A model generated the notes under the pieces. That model did not search any database and had not been told where the DNA came from. It saw only the letters and a program-made list of their open reading frames with translations. Shown one piece after another: positions 22,357 to 33,207 of a stretch of DNA of 64,000 nucleotides (the first letter of the stretch is position 1; every line of letters starts with the position of its first letter). Location: NCBI GenBank assembly GCA_014281115.1, contig JACONQ010000021.1, positions 496,001 through 560,000 of the forward strand. Direction: 5' to 3'. The DNA comes from Laburnicola sp. R22_1. Its lineage: Eukaryota; Ascomycota; Dothideomycetes; Pleosporales; Didymosphaeriaceae. Position numbers and translations under genes: made by a program.

Positions 22357-22675
22357 GGAGTCGGAGACAAGGCGGATGCGGGGCGAGCGATCCCGATGAT
22401 GTGATGAGGTTACCTTCGCAGTCCTCAGAATACTGTCGCGGGAATGGATGAGCTGGATAAACTCCCGATAGATGCTAGACATGGTTTTACAATAGAGGGG
22501 GACCTTTTACTCGGGTGGTTTTCCGCATCCAGGATTCTTTCAATTGGGCTGACGCTGGTTGCTTTTTAGACAACATGGCTTCTTTCTTTCTCATATTTTG
22601 ATCCACAGCCGTCCAATCATATCGCACAAGCAACCCATATGCGTGTGCGAAGAAAACTTCCGCGCCGAGACTGTA

Positions 22676-22738
22676 GGACATTATCTTTAGAGACAAGACT
22701 TCGCGCCCGTTCGGTACATGGTCAAAGCCGGACATATC
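22676..22738 (+). mobile_element. Tiny interspersed element, copy 4 (shortest, most diverged)
   Basis: A 44-bp insert (22686-22729) reads GAGACAAGACTTCGCG, then TTCGGTACATGGTCAAA, matching about 33 of 41 positions of copy 1. It is flanked by a near direct repeat, GGACATTATC at 22676-22685 and GGACATATC at 22730-22738. It lies downstream of the Pex11C gene in the 625-bp gap before the HET gene, where I see no other feature. Confidence 0.45.
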
Positions 22739-22981
22739 ATACATTCTTTTTCGTTTATGGACAATTGAAGCTTTTACAGGTTATAAAGCTTAACAGCACG
22801 AACATGACGCAACGAAGGTTCCTCTACTCAAACACCTATCTGCCATAAGTAATTAAGCTCTCGACTTCGAGGAGTAGTTTCGGCATAATATGTGTAAGAA
22901 TGCAGGCAGAGCGCGTGTCTGTCGATGTGTCCAGTGTTTAGCTAATCGGGTCACAGCGTGGCACAAGTGATCAGCTTATTT

Positions 22982-24890
22982 ATGCACGAGGGCGCGTTTA
23001 TAAGGCGGCGGGCGCTGACGTCGAACAACACTATCGCTCCTCCTCTTCTCCCGTTCAACGATATGCACCAGAAGCAAGCGCTACGCGAGCATTGCGTGAA
23101 GATTCCCTTCGATCCCGGCCTTGCTACTTGCCGAGAGTTGTACGATCGCTCGGTCAGCAAACGTGTGACCTGGTATCTGGGAACGTTCGGACAGATTCGA
23201 TCAAGGGACTGCCCATTCTGTACACTTGTGGTAGCCATCAATTCCACAACGCCGCCACAAGACGACGAAGTCGTTGCTATGGAGGTAACACGTGAAGGGC
23301 TCCAGCCTTCATATGCACCAACGGGCAGTTGCATCTGTCTAGTTGGAAACACGCATTATTTATGCCATGTTGACACGGATAACTGTGCCCGAGCAAAACT
23401 GAGAGGGGGGAATATGCGCTAGAGAGGAGCTGGATCCGTACATTGACTGGAAAGAGGTACGGCGATGGGTTTCAAGTTGCCACCAAGATCACCATGCATG
23501 CGCTGGGCCAAATAAGAGTAGCCTCAGCTTCGGGGATCATCAGTTCCGCCTAATTGACGTGAATGAAGAATGCCTCATTGAAGCAACGAGGTCACACGAA
23601 TACATCGCTCTCAGCTATGTCTGGGGCGATTCAAAAGACGGAAGATTACTGCTTCAGAAAGACATTGTTACTGCCCTTCTCCGGCCCGGGTCTCTTGAAA
23701 ATTTCGAGTCATCCATCCCTGCGACAATTCGAAATGCGATGACAGCAACTAAAGAACTTGGGCATCGGTATCTCTGGATCGATAGCCTCTGTTTAGTCCA
23801 GGACGACCCCGATGAACTCCGAGGCTGCGTCACTCTCATGGACAGAGTCTACCAGGAAGCCTTCATCACGATCATAGCAACCGGTGGCACTGATGCTCAT
23901 TGTGGCCTTTCGGGTGTCATTCCAACTCTGAGGGAGACAAAGCGCTTAGTTAAGCAAATAGTACCAGGGTTGCGTTTGACGACGATTCATGACCTTGAAT
24001 TCTGGCTTCGCTCATCGAAGTATTCGCAGCGCGGGTGGACGTAAGAGTTCCCCATGTAAATGCACAACCTCACCCGTCCACTAATAAATGTAATAGCATG
24101 CAAGAGGAACTACTGTCCCACCGCAAACTAGTATTTGTCAACAACCAGGTTTACTTTCATTGCCGAGATCATACCCGTATAGTCCACGAGGAATTGAACC
24201 ATCCAGAAGATTCGTCCATGACTAGGCCACACTACCCTTCGCTTTCGAAGTTGATCCACCACGCTGGTGGGTTTTCGGACTTTGCTATGTTGATCAAGCA
24301 TTACATCCGGAGATCATTGTCCAACGAAAGTGACTTCCTGCGCGCCGCGCAAGGGATGCTCCGAAGATGCGCTTTGCTCAACAAGACGGGCCTAGTTGAA
24401 GGACTTCCATGTCTTCTCGATCAATCATTACTATTCGAACACGATGCCGGGACACAGCTCCACAAACCTCCAAGCTTGCGTCGGGAAGGCTTTCCCAGCT
24501 ATTCTTGGACGGGTTGGCGGACCTCGCGGTGGTATCGTAGAATTGTCACCGCAGTGGTGCTTCCAGATTCCTCGTCAAATAATGCACAGTCGATGAGAGA
24601 ATCCTCTACACGAATCGCGCTGCGAACCTGGGTACGGTGGTTTGTACTACGTGAGCAAGAGGTATCTCTCATTCACTCCAATGGGGATTCGCAGGTTGTT
24701 CTAGAGTCGGTAACCAATAGTTTCCTTGATCATTGCCGTCCGCATTTCCGGGGCTACAACGTCATTCACCAAGAGAAAAACATGCACGACTTGTGTGTTA
24801 ACACGCCCTATCCAGTCCTTTTGTTCTGGACTATCTGCGTTGGTTTTTTTATTTTTTTGAACAAAGCTGCATCCCGCAACTATACTATGG
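22982..24890 (+). pseudogene. HET-domain (heterokaryon incompatibility) gene, 3' end lost at a repeat
   Basis: The first reading segment starts at the ATG at 22982. Near 23405-23420 the frame changes across a run of six G; a small intron or a 1-nt frameshift would explain this, and I could not decide. From 23421 the frame reads LDPYIDWKEVRRWVSSCHQ and the HET domain follows: YIALSYVWGDSKDGR, then RNAMTATKELGHRYLWIDSL and DRVYQEAFITIIATGG. A clear intron (24041-24096) joins RGW to TMQEELLSHRK, the usual end of the domain. The C-terminal region continues to about 24885 and then runs straight into an AT-rich repeat, so the normal C-terminus is missing. HET proteins trigger cell death when unlike fungal strains fuse, or act in NLR-like immunity. 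Whether a shortened protein is made is unknown. Confidence 0.75.
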
Positions 24891-24900
24891 TAAAAAAAGG

Positions 24901-25019
24901 TGATCACCTTTTTACGCTCTTTTTAATTACTAAGCAGGGGGCTCTGCTTTTTTGGTCATGTTATTTGAGATGAAAGCCTTTGTCGTTCTACCCCTAGGTA
25001 GTTAATTTAACGCCACATA
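24901..25019 (+). repeat. MITE-like repeat, copy A
   Basis: Contains the family landmarks TTTTTACGCTCTTTTTAATTACTAAG, GGCTCTGCTTTTTT, GAAAGCCTTTGTCGTTCTACC and AGTTAATTTAACGCCACATA. It is the least C-to-T-decayed copy in the window. A palindrome, GGTGATCACC within GTAAAAAAA...TTTTTAC, sits at its left edge. It separates the 3'-truncated HET gene from the 3'-truncated ankyrin relic; the stretch 25020-25135 is further AT-rich sequence without a feature. Confidence 0.7.
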
Positions 25020-25135
25020 CATAAATTAACTATGAAAAAGGTGTCTAGTGCTACTTTATTTAGTTCTATTATAGGTTTAGCATTTTAAAATTAAACTATT
25101 TAACATAAAAAGTAAAACTAAACACATATTAAGCA

Positions 25136-25790
25136 CCTTGCGGTAACAAGACCACACCCGCGAAAAGGAGCGCTTTGAGAACTTCGGCCTCCTTCGACTT
25201 GATAGATTCAAACAGTGCATCGGCTCTAACGGTTGCACCATGTTCGACTAAGAGTTTGGTTTTTGGGTCGGATTTTATGTCAGTATGTGTACGTCAGGGC
25301 TCCATCCATCGTCGTACGTACCACCATTTCAACGTCGTTGCCCGCACCTACTAGGCAGCTACTGTTCTATTCATCCACGGAATTCACGTCGGCTCCGGCC
25401 ATAACCAGCGCTTTGGCCGCTTCTCCGTGGAATGTGCCCACGCCATAACCGCCGAACGCGGTGTGTAGTGGCGTGCGACCTGGCCAATCCCGGATATTCA
25501 TGTCTGCGCCACGAGAGAGGAGATACGGAAGAGCAAGCGAGACATGCCACCAGAGAAGACCCCGAGCGGAGGTAACGCATTGCCGCCTGTGCCGGTTCCA
25601 CATATCGTACTTTTGTTCCTCTTCGTTCCAAGTTGGTGTCTCTGCTTTCTCCAATCGAAATTCATTTCCATGCACGTGGAATTTTGCAACGAGCAGACGT
25701 ACCACGTCCATGTTTGGGAGCGGGGTTTAGAGGGCTTCGTATAATAGGAAGCTGTGCTTGTCGACGTTTCTCTGGAGCGTGATGGCAATA
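25136..25790 (-). pseudogene. Ankyrin-repeat gene relic
   Basis: Ankyrin-type pieces lie in at least two frames on the minus strand: MDVVRLLVAKFHV near 25711, LLSRGADMNIRDWPGRTPLH with AAKALVMAGADVNSVD down to a stop at 25367, then in another frame TKLLVEHGATVRADALFES with KEAEVLKALLFAGV near 25260-25140. Upstream of 25711 a TAA breaks NVDKHSFLLYEAL from TPLPNMDVV. The consensus TPLHxA and GADxNxxD are visible. Because of the stops and frame changes I call it a relic. It faces the HET gene, and both end at the repeat between them. Confidence 0.65.
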
Positions 25791-26138
25791 CAGCTGGAGG
25801 TAAGATAGTAGGGTAAACGCTTTGCGCTGCCTGGGTGTGGGGGGAAGGGAATTAACTAGCTAACTACACTGCGAGCGCGTACCCGCGCCTCGAGCGCAAA
25901 GTAAGACGTACTTACTTACCTATAGCCAAACCCGCAGCGCGCAACGCTCACACGTACACGCATCCCAACATTCACCTCCCCGCACGCACGCACGCACGTA
26001 CACACTTCCCACCCACGCACCGACCACGCATTCACCTCCCCGCCCGCCCGCCCACACACACGCCCTTTCCCCTCCGCCCTACCCACCTATATAACTTTTA
26101 AATTTCTAAAATCCCCCATCAAAACAATATCTCAGGGA
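25791..26138. repeat. Low-complexity tract (ACGC/CCCG repeats)
   Basis: Intergenic stretch with simple sequence at about 25976-26070: runs of CGCACGCACGCA and CCCGCCCGCCCG between ACACAC words. No gene seen. Confidence 0.6.
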
Positions 26139-26312
26139 GCCGCCTTCGCAAAGAGGGTCAGCGCGCTCAAGGGCCAGTGGTTTCAAGCGACCTTGTCGGA
26201 AAACAGACTTGACATCGTAACGTGGGCTGCCAATAGACGAACAGTAGAATGCCCGAACCAGGGGACAACCAAAACCCCTGGGCTGTTCGTCGCCACTGGG
26301 TACGGGTGATAG
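26139..26312 (+). other. Coding-like fragment of unknown origin
   Basis: One frame stays open with a protein-like composition: GAAFAKRVSALKGQWFQATL, then SENRLDIVTWAANRRTVECP, ending at a TGA after GLFVATGYG. There is no start codon in a convincing place and no recognisable family. It could be the tail of a decayed gene. The following stretch to 26518 holds nothing I can name. Confidence 0.25.
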
Positions 26313-26518
26313 CTATCATCTGGGGCAGCGGAGATAATAAAACCTTTGTGTGGGGTGAGGGGTTCGAATCACAGAGGGGTCTGGGGGATCAATTCTTTTT
26401 TTGTGGATTTTTGTTAGGTGGGGTGGGTAGGTGAATGGGAGAGGGGAGTGAAAGGTGGTGGGAGAGGATAGAGAGGAAGGTACGCCTGTATAAGCACTAA
26501 GTCTTTACTAGAAGGGGC

Positions 26519-26607
26519 ATAACTATGCGAATACAGCTTTCCCTTACAGCGTTGTACTGTATACCAAAAGGTCTGCGGTGTTTCTCTTCCTAATAACTAT
26601 GCGAATA
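26519..26607 (-). mobile_element. Tiny interspersed element, copy 3, with 15-bp flanking direct repeats
   Basis: A 59-bp insert (26534-26592) on the minus strand contains GACCTTTTGGTATAC, AACGCTGTAAGGG and AAAGCTG, matching copies 1 and 2 with mostly C/T and G/A differences. Exact 15-bp direct repeats ATAACTATGCGAATA flank it at 26519-26533 and 26593-26607. It lies downstream of the Pex26-type gene. Confidence 0.65.
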
Positions 26608-26781
26608 ATTTATAATATGCTTATGTGCAAGAGAGTGAACCTTAGGATATAATAGATGTTAATTATTATGCTACCCAAGTAAGCTAATAATAAGCAATCC
26701 AAATGCGCGCATTATAGCGTAAGACTAAAGGTAGATCAAAATATAGTACAGGAAGGGTACTGCCTCCCTGGCGGTACATCA

Positions 26782-28138
26782 TCAAATATAGGAAACCTTA
26801 ACGCCCATGCCCACAGTGCGGCGAACCTTGTCCCAACTAATTCGCAGAATGCGCATGATGCGTTCTCGGAGATCCCGTCGCCCAAACGCCAGAGCAAAAG
26901 CTAGAAGAAAGAGGAGAGTGCGAAAGAAAGCCATTGGATTTGCCGTCATGGAATGCGCCGTGTTCGTGATCATCGCTTGCATCGACGACAACAAGGCGGT
27001 GGCGCGGTGGTACAGGCCAGGAGGCGGACTGACGGCCTTTTTGGCTGGTCGCGATGCTCGTGATGCTGGGGTCGGTGCTTGGCGGTTGGTGGCAGGCTTC
27101 CGATACACTTCGTCTGAGCCTCTGGGCTGACGCCTGTTTTCTTCTTCGCGCTTTCTCCGCTCGTCCTCTGCCCGCGACTGTTCTAAACGACGAGCTTCGG
27201 TTTCTCTGCGGCGCTGCTCCAGCTGCTCTTGCTGTTGCTGACGTAATCTCTCTTCTCGCTTCTCTGCATCCTCCTTCTCTTCTCTGAGAGAGTGCAGCGC
27301 GAGCAGGAAAGCTTCCTTACGCTCGTCGTCCAACACTTCGGACATGGAGATGAACTCTCGTGCATAGTCCCATTCGTCATTTCGTGGTAGTACGTGCAGT
27401 GTGTAGAGCTCGAGCAGCTTGAGGCGGGTGTTGAGATCTCGGGGTGTGTTTGTGCCGTTGTTCTGCTGGCTCGGGCGGCGCTGGAGGTATGCCGAGGAGG
27501 ACATGTGAGAGGAGATGTCGAAGGTGGGAGTTGCCGAGGCGGAGAGATACATCTCCAGCTTTTGCTGGTTCAGCCGCTGCGACGGCGAGTGCGTGAGCAA
27601 CAGCGTGGCCCTATACAATGTCAGCGTGTGCGTGAGCTTGAGATGGTGCAGGAGGGTCGCACAGGTTGACCACGACCTCGGCGTCGACATCGCCCTCGAC
27701 GCCGGCGTATCCGTCGCGCACCACGTCGTCCCAGACGCTGCCGTCGCGGCACCGGGACACCAATTGCTTCCACCGCGTGCTGCCGAACGCCAGCTTGCCC
27801 TCCTCGGCGCCCAGCTCGACGACGGCGTTGAGGAAGGTGAGGTAGAAGCTCCACACCTTGACCCGCGTGCCCCGCGACGCGGCTGCTACGGGCGCATGGC
27901 CGGGCAGGTCGCCGTCGTGGGGGCCAGTGGCGGCGCCATTGCCGTCTTCCAGTGGCGGCGGCGTGATGATGGGCTCGATTGTGGACAGGGCCTCGGGCAG
28001 GCGACGCGTGAGGAACAGCTGGGCGGCCTGGCGGTATGCTTTGGCGATGTGCTGCGAGTGTTGGCGGGACGAGGATAAGGACGAGAGCGAGGCGCCCAGC
28101 GTGCGCGAGCTGCTCAGGTCGTCGTACAGCGCGGCCAT
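26782..28138 (-). CDS. pex26: Pex26-type peroxin, tail-anchored
   Basis: Two exons (27663-28138 and 26782-27610; intron 27611-27662 with a GCTGAC branch site), 434 residues. The N-terminal half follows the filamentous-fungus Pex26 pattern: IAKAYRQAAQLFLTRRLPEA, STIEPIITPPP, SRGTRVKVWSFYLTFLNAV, GYAGVEGDVDAEVVVNLATL and THSPSQRLNQQKLEMYLSAS. A Gln/Arg/Glu-rich coiled coil lies at about 255-310, and near the C-terminus MAFFRTLLFLLAFALAF is a single membrane anchor followed by basic residues. Pex26 anchors the Pex1/Pex6 AAA-ATPases at the peroxisome for Pex5 export. It is divergent with the PARN gene. The start MAALYDDL fits the family. Confidence 0.82.
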
Positions 28139-28831
28139 GGTCGGTGGATGGAGGCTGGAAGCTGGAAGCTGGAAGCTACTGAGGCGGCGCGGGAGAGGAG
28201 CGTGCCATGTCTGCCGACGGGCGGTGTGGGCGTATTGATCCTGGCGGCGAGGAATGTGAAAGGTGCAACTGGACCTCGGCTCCGGGACGGCAGTCGCAAC
28301 CATCTCTCGCAGCCTTGGCAGGCACCCTCGTCTTGCCTGACTCTTCACCAGCTTCATCTCTCCTAGTCTACCAAACACCACAGATGCTCTCGCGACATGG
28401 CTGTTGCGTCGACGTTTGGCCGTCCGCCGTCGCAGCCAGCAAGCGCAATTGCTTGTGCTTGTCAAACGCCCGGCTCGCGCCAGGCTTGTCTGGGTTGAGA
28501 AACCTATTTAGTCTTCTGCATCGCTCCTGCTGCCTTCACGAACACTGTGTCACTCCCCACAACAGCACCCCAAAACGCCCGCGCCTTTCACCATCGCGTT
28601 TCTCTTTCACCGTTACGCTGTCAGGTTTGTCGCGCTAGGCAGCGGCAGCCTCGCAGTCTAGTTTAGTCCACCACACACCATCGGCTGCTTAATTGCGCCA
28701 CCCCTCCGTCGGAATACTTACCACGACAGCACTGAGTCAAAAGTTATACTACCATCTGCATCTGTGTTGCCTCCTCGAGCTGTCACCCAGCGTCGGAACC
28801 TTTCTCGCCACTGTATAGCTGTTCAAGAGCC
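28139..28831. promoter_or_regulatory. Bidirectional promoter region, Pex26-type and PARN genes
   Basis: About 690 bp between two divergent starts. A tandem GGAAGCTGGAAGCTGGAAGCT sits just upstream of the Pex26-type ATG (near 28155-28175). No other gene is supported. Confidence 0.45.
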
Positions 28832-30738
28832 ATGGAGGTTGACGCGGATTCCTACCCTCACCACCTGCTGGGCCTGCTCATCAACATCTCCGAAGCTGAC
28901 TTCGTCTCCTTTGACCTTGAACTCACTGGTATCCCTTCGCATCTACCTGGAAGAACGCCCTGGGCCCCTCAAGCAGCCGGCGGCAGAAAAACGGTTGAAG
29001 ATCGATACCAGGAAACAAAGACGGCTGCAAACCGGTACCAGATCCTTCAAGTGGGCATCACTTGCGTTCGATTCGACTACGTCACCAGCAAGTACATCCT
29101 TCGACCCTACAACATCACCTTGAGCCCTCTCCTCAGCGAGCAACGTCTGGACATTGAACGGGAGATTCACATTCAGACTGGGGCCGCCACCTTCCTTCTG
29201 AACAATGGCTTCGACATGGGAGCACCCTTCGCGCGAGGCGTGCAATATCTCTCGCGAGAAGAGGCAGACCGTGCAAAGCAGAGGGCGTATGATCGGGTAG
29301 ACAAAAAGCTGGTCGTGGAGGATATGCAGCTGAAAGAGAAAGACGTTCAATCCCTCGATTTCGTGAGACGTACTAGAGAGGCCATCAACGCCTGGAAGAC
29401 CGATCTCAAGAGTGTGGCGATCCTGGAAATCACAACACATACGGGGCTTGCCGAACAGCCTCTCATTCCTGCCATCTCCCGATTCGAAAAGCGCTTAGTA
29501 CATCAACTTGTCCGCGCCGAGTTTCCAAACTTTGTTACCATCTCAAGGCAAGAATGCATCAGGATCGTTCCTTTCAATGCTCTTCGCGAGGAGGAGAATA
29601 ACCGCCGAGTCAAGAGCAGAGTGAAGGAACAGATCGCAAAGCAGACTGGTTTCCGCTGGGTGTTTGAAGCCCTAGCTGGTGGTGACATCCACGAAGCCGA
29701 TCCGTTTCACTTTGGTGGTGCGAACATCATCGCTGCAGACTGCCCAGATGTGAAGGATCGGTTTGATCGAGCACAAGAACGTCTTCGAACACACCAGCCC
29801 GTGCTTGTCGGCCATAATATGTTCACGGATATTGTGTATTTCTACCGTACCTTCGTCGGCGAGCTTCCAGAAACCTTGGATGGATTCTGTGAAGCCGTGC
29901 ACGAGCTCTTTCCGCGAATCGTGGACACCAAGTATCTTGCCACACATGCTGAAGGGGATCTGAACGCATCGCCGACATTGCAGGAGATTGCCGAGAAGTA
30001 CGAGAAGCAACCTCTCCCAGACATCGGTACGCTGTCCCTTCATTGTTGCTGACTATGCGATCCCTACTAACCGGTCTAGTGACACATGCCGACCATTCAA
30101 AGTACCACGATAAGGTGGCATTTCACGAAGCTGGTTATGACAGTCTTTTGACAGCGACGATCCTGCTGCGTCTCTCGGCGAGAATAGGAGCTGAACGTCA
30201 ACAAGAGCAGGAGCGGCAGCAGCGAGATAGTGACTCAGATGCAAGCTTCAAGACTGCCACCGAAGAGCCCACTGTCACAGCCAACGGCCATGACCACTTC
30301 CACGCCAAGCCTCAAGGCGGCATTGCCCTCCCGCCTACGGAGCATCTACAACCACCAATGCGAGAGCGACAGCAAACCAAACCAAAGAAGGGCAAGAGCA
30401 AGAACAAAAACAAGAGCAGAAACAGCAAAGCCGCTACTCCGGCCGAGCGTCGATTCCAGACCCGTAATATTTTCGATAGTCTCCGCGAGCTCAGTCTGAA
30501 TCCAGAACCCGAACAGGAGACGCCGTTCTCGTCGGAAGACGTCCAAGCTGCACCTCCCTGGAAAGACGAAGCATATGTCCCTGACACGACCGGCTGGGCA
30601 CCCCTCGAAACCAAACAGCGTGCACCCATGGAGCTGGTCCCTGCGTTTGATTCCGACTTCTGGGCCACTTTCGGCAACACGTTGCGCGTATACGGCACGC
30701 AGGAGGCGGTGCTGAAGATTGCCGATTGGATCCCTTGA
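28832..30738 (+). CDS. PARN/CAF1-family poly(A)-specific 3'-5' exoribonuclease
   Basis: Two exons (28832-30026 and 30080-30738), 617 residues. The DEDDh catalytic set is visible: Asp28 and Glu30 in FVSFDLELTG, Asp333 in VGHNMFTDIVYFYRTF, and His414 with Asp419 in FHEAGYDSLLTA. The CAF1/PARN domain spans most of the first 440 residues, interrupted by a region (about 150-290) matching the R3H-bearing insert of PARN in position. The C-terminus has a Lys-rich patch (TKPKKGKSKNKNKSRN), a likely nuclear/nucleolar signal, and ends after a short domain. Such enzymes shorten poly(A) tails and trim noncoding RNAs. The intron falls between Asp333 and His414. Confidence 0.9.
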
Positions 30739-31366
30739 GGTGAGATCTTGGGGACAGTCGCAGGAACGGATGTTTGTTCACGCATATCATGGTAAGTGAA
30801 GCTCTGGTGTGTCCAGTACAATGCCCTCCGAGTCGTCTATACTTCCCGTGGATGTTTGCTGAGCCAGCCAAATAGATGGAAGGTTTCTTGTAGGTAGGCT
30901 TGATGGGCGTTCATCTACGGTTTTGCTAGGATGAGTTGGTACGTATCGATTTCTCACGTTTGTTTGAAGTTGGTACGTTCGGGCTCGATTATGTTCTTCA
31001 TGTAGGGCCGCATTTCTCATTCGAATGTCAACATTTTCCTTCCAACTTCTGACTCCGCCGTGGCGCATGGTCTATTGTGCTCGTCTTTTGGAACTTTTCT
31101 AATGATTTAAGTTGCACTGGTGTTGCGCCTGCCGTCTGACGCCGATGCCAAGCCACCGCTGCTATTATTGCGCTAACCGCAATGCTGAATTGATGGGCAA
31201 TGGCGATGTGTAGGCGCCTTTCTCAGAGGGCAAGTTGAGCGAGCTTTGGTCAACATACACCACGGTTACGTCATGACCTCACCTCTCCTCTCGACGCTCC
31301 CAATCATATAAATCGACGGCCGCTGCACGCGAAGCAACGAACCAACTCAACCTTCAGGTCGTCAAC
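30739..31366. other. Intergenic region, no gene seen
   Basis: Between the PARN gene and the F-box gene; AATCATATAAATCGA at about 31305 is a plausible TATA-like element for the latter. No supportable gene. Confidence 0.4.
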
Positions 31367-32445
31367 ATGGCGAGCGGCATGATTGACACCTCGGACGTCA
31401 AAAGCGACTTCTCCCTCGAGGCTAAGATAAAAGAGACCAGCATTCGGCATCTGAAAAATTATATTCCCGTGGACCTAGGCGAGTGTGGCTTAGAACGCTT
31501 CTTGCATGCGGATGCGACCATTTCTCCAAATAACGACTTGGGCAACCTCGAGAAGCTACCGGTAGAGCTCCACTTGATGGTGCTAGACGAGCTTGACCTC
31601 AAGAGTGTAATGTCGTTCAGTCAGGTCAACAAGAAGGCGGTGCAAGTCGTCAATGGCATGCGCGACTGGCAGAAGGTATGACTTGATCACATACAGCGAT
31701 CCTATATTAGCCGCTCACTCATAGTACCCAGGTCATGAAGTTCGCTCCCGATACCGTCCGCATGGCCATCGGTTGCAACACGGCGGACATGTTTACAATC
31801 AAGCAGTTAGTTTCGGCTTTGAACAAACGAAACTGCGCCTTATGCGGCGAACTCGCTCCCTACCTGAACGTCTACCTCCTCGAGCGCCGCTGCAACAGAG
31901 TTGGCGAAGGTAGCAGAATTTGTAAGAACACATTGGATGTCGCCGTGATTCCGGTATCCAAAGAGGGGCTATGCGGAATCTCAAAAGCCGCCCATGGCCA
32001 CATGCCTCACTTCCGAGCTTTACCGGATGTATACAACTACTGGAACTCCGGCCTGCAAATGGCCAGCATGTTCTACGACAGCAGGAGTTACCGCGCGCTC
32101 TATCCCATGTCAAAGATGGACCCCATAGTCGTTCATGCGCCCGTGCAGATGACTTCTGTATTTGCACCTTGGCCTAGCGCGACCGACGCCAACCAAACGG
32201 ACATGGGCATCTTCTGTGCCATTTGCCGAGACCTCAAGGGTCATGAGTTTTACCCTGAGTTGAGGGATGCGGAGTATCATGGGATGGAGGAGTTTGAGGA
32301 TCATGAGGACTATATTGATCGTTGTGTGATGGCTTGTCGGATCGAAGCTACTTTTTATACGGACCTGGCTGCCTTGTTGATGCATGTTAAAGAGAAGCAT
32401 CGCCTGGTTCATGTCGAAGAGAAGCTTCTTCTGAGCTGTCTTTGA
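31367..32445 (+). CDS. F-box-like protein
   Basis: Two exons (31367-31675 and 31732-32445), 340 residues. Residues 65-95 read LEKLPVELHLMVLDELDLKS followed by VMSFSQVNKKAVQVV, the F-box pattern (LPxEL...IL..L....l..fs.vnk). The rest has CALCGEL and FCAICRDLKG, two CxxC pairs that could bind zinc together with later His/Cys residues, but I know no named domain for it. By analogy it would recruit substrates to an SCF ubiquitin ligase through Skp1. Fungal F-box proteins of this type expand and diverge quickly. Confidence 0.72.
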
Positions 32446-32890
32446 ATGTAATTAGCGATGACATGGTGCGGTTTTCTTAGTTGACGAAGTCCGGATGTCT
32501 GGCTATCGTGGCAGGGAAGGGCTTTTCAATTTCAATGGGGACCATGTCATGTAGTTCTACCAACTGTCTGACGTCTTGAGGTCTTGCTATCTTATTAGCA
32601 GGAGGGAAAGTTTTTGAATAGCGGCGACGAGCATACACATGTGTTCCCATGCAGCGAGCACATCATCATGGGAGTCGGAGAGTCGGGGAATCAGAATCAC
32701 CACATGCATTCAGGCACATCCTTGCCTACCCTTCCCATACCCCACAAGCCTTCTCTACATTAACCTAGCCTGCCATGTACAATCCAGCACCCACCACGCT
32801 GGAACCACAATGAAGTTTGAACCCACCTTTCTAACCAAAACCACGCACACCTGCACGCCTCCACCAACTATCCCAGCGTTCGAGAGCCTT
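32446..32890. other. Intergenic region, no gene seen
   Basis: Convergent 3' flanks of the F-box gene and the 73-residue gene. Nothing recognised. Confidence 0.4.
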
Positions 32891-33207
32891 CTAATTCGAT
32901 ATCTTCGAACTCACCTTCTTCCCCGTGACCTTCTCGAAGGCTTTGCGCATCCCGTCCGTCTGTTCCACACGCAATCACGTATTAGCCTCGTATCTTCTCC
33001 CTCTCACAACCACCGTAGAGAAAGCGTGGGAAGGAAAATAGCGACGTAACGTACAATTTTCTCGCTCATCGCTCGGTTCCCAGCGATTTTTGCGCCGTGC
33101 GTGCCGCCGAATTTTTTGGCGCCGGCCGCGAACGCTTTGTCGAGGGGGTCTTGTTTTCCGCCGGCGTTGTTGTCGTTGTTGTTGTTGTTGTTGTTGTCGG
33201 AGGTCAT
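32891..33207 (-). CDS. Small conserved fungal protein with poly-Asn N-terminus
   Basis: Two exons (33055-33207 and 32891-32959; intron 32960-33054), 73 residues. Exon 2 codes for only 22 residues, so the gene is easily missed. The product starts MTSDNNNNNNNDNNAGG, then DPLDKAFAAGAKKFGG, RAMSEKI, and TDGMRKAFEKVTGKKV across the junction, ending SSKISN. Small proteins with the same layout (Asn-rich start, KKFGG, EKITDG, FEKxTGKKV) are widespread in Pezizomycotina; I know of no assigned function. Probably soluble and helical. The Asn run is a trinucleotide repeat (GTT/GTT on the plus strand) that could vary in length. Confidence 0.72.

Noticed and set aside
24841..24880. T-rich tract near the HET 3' end as a terminator or polyA signal
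   Set aside because: The frame continues through it with HET-like C-terminal sequence; it is coding (GFFIFL) rather than a signal.
26290..26400. GGGTTCGAATCAC looks like a tRNA B box
   Set aside because: The T-arm stems do not pair (AGGGG against CACAG) and there is no acceptor stem or A box at the right distance.
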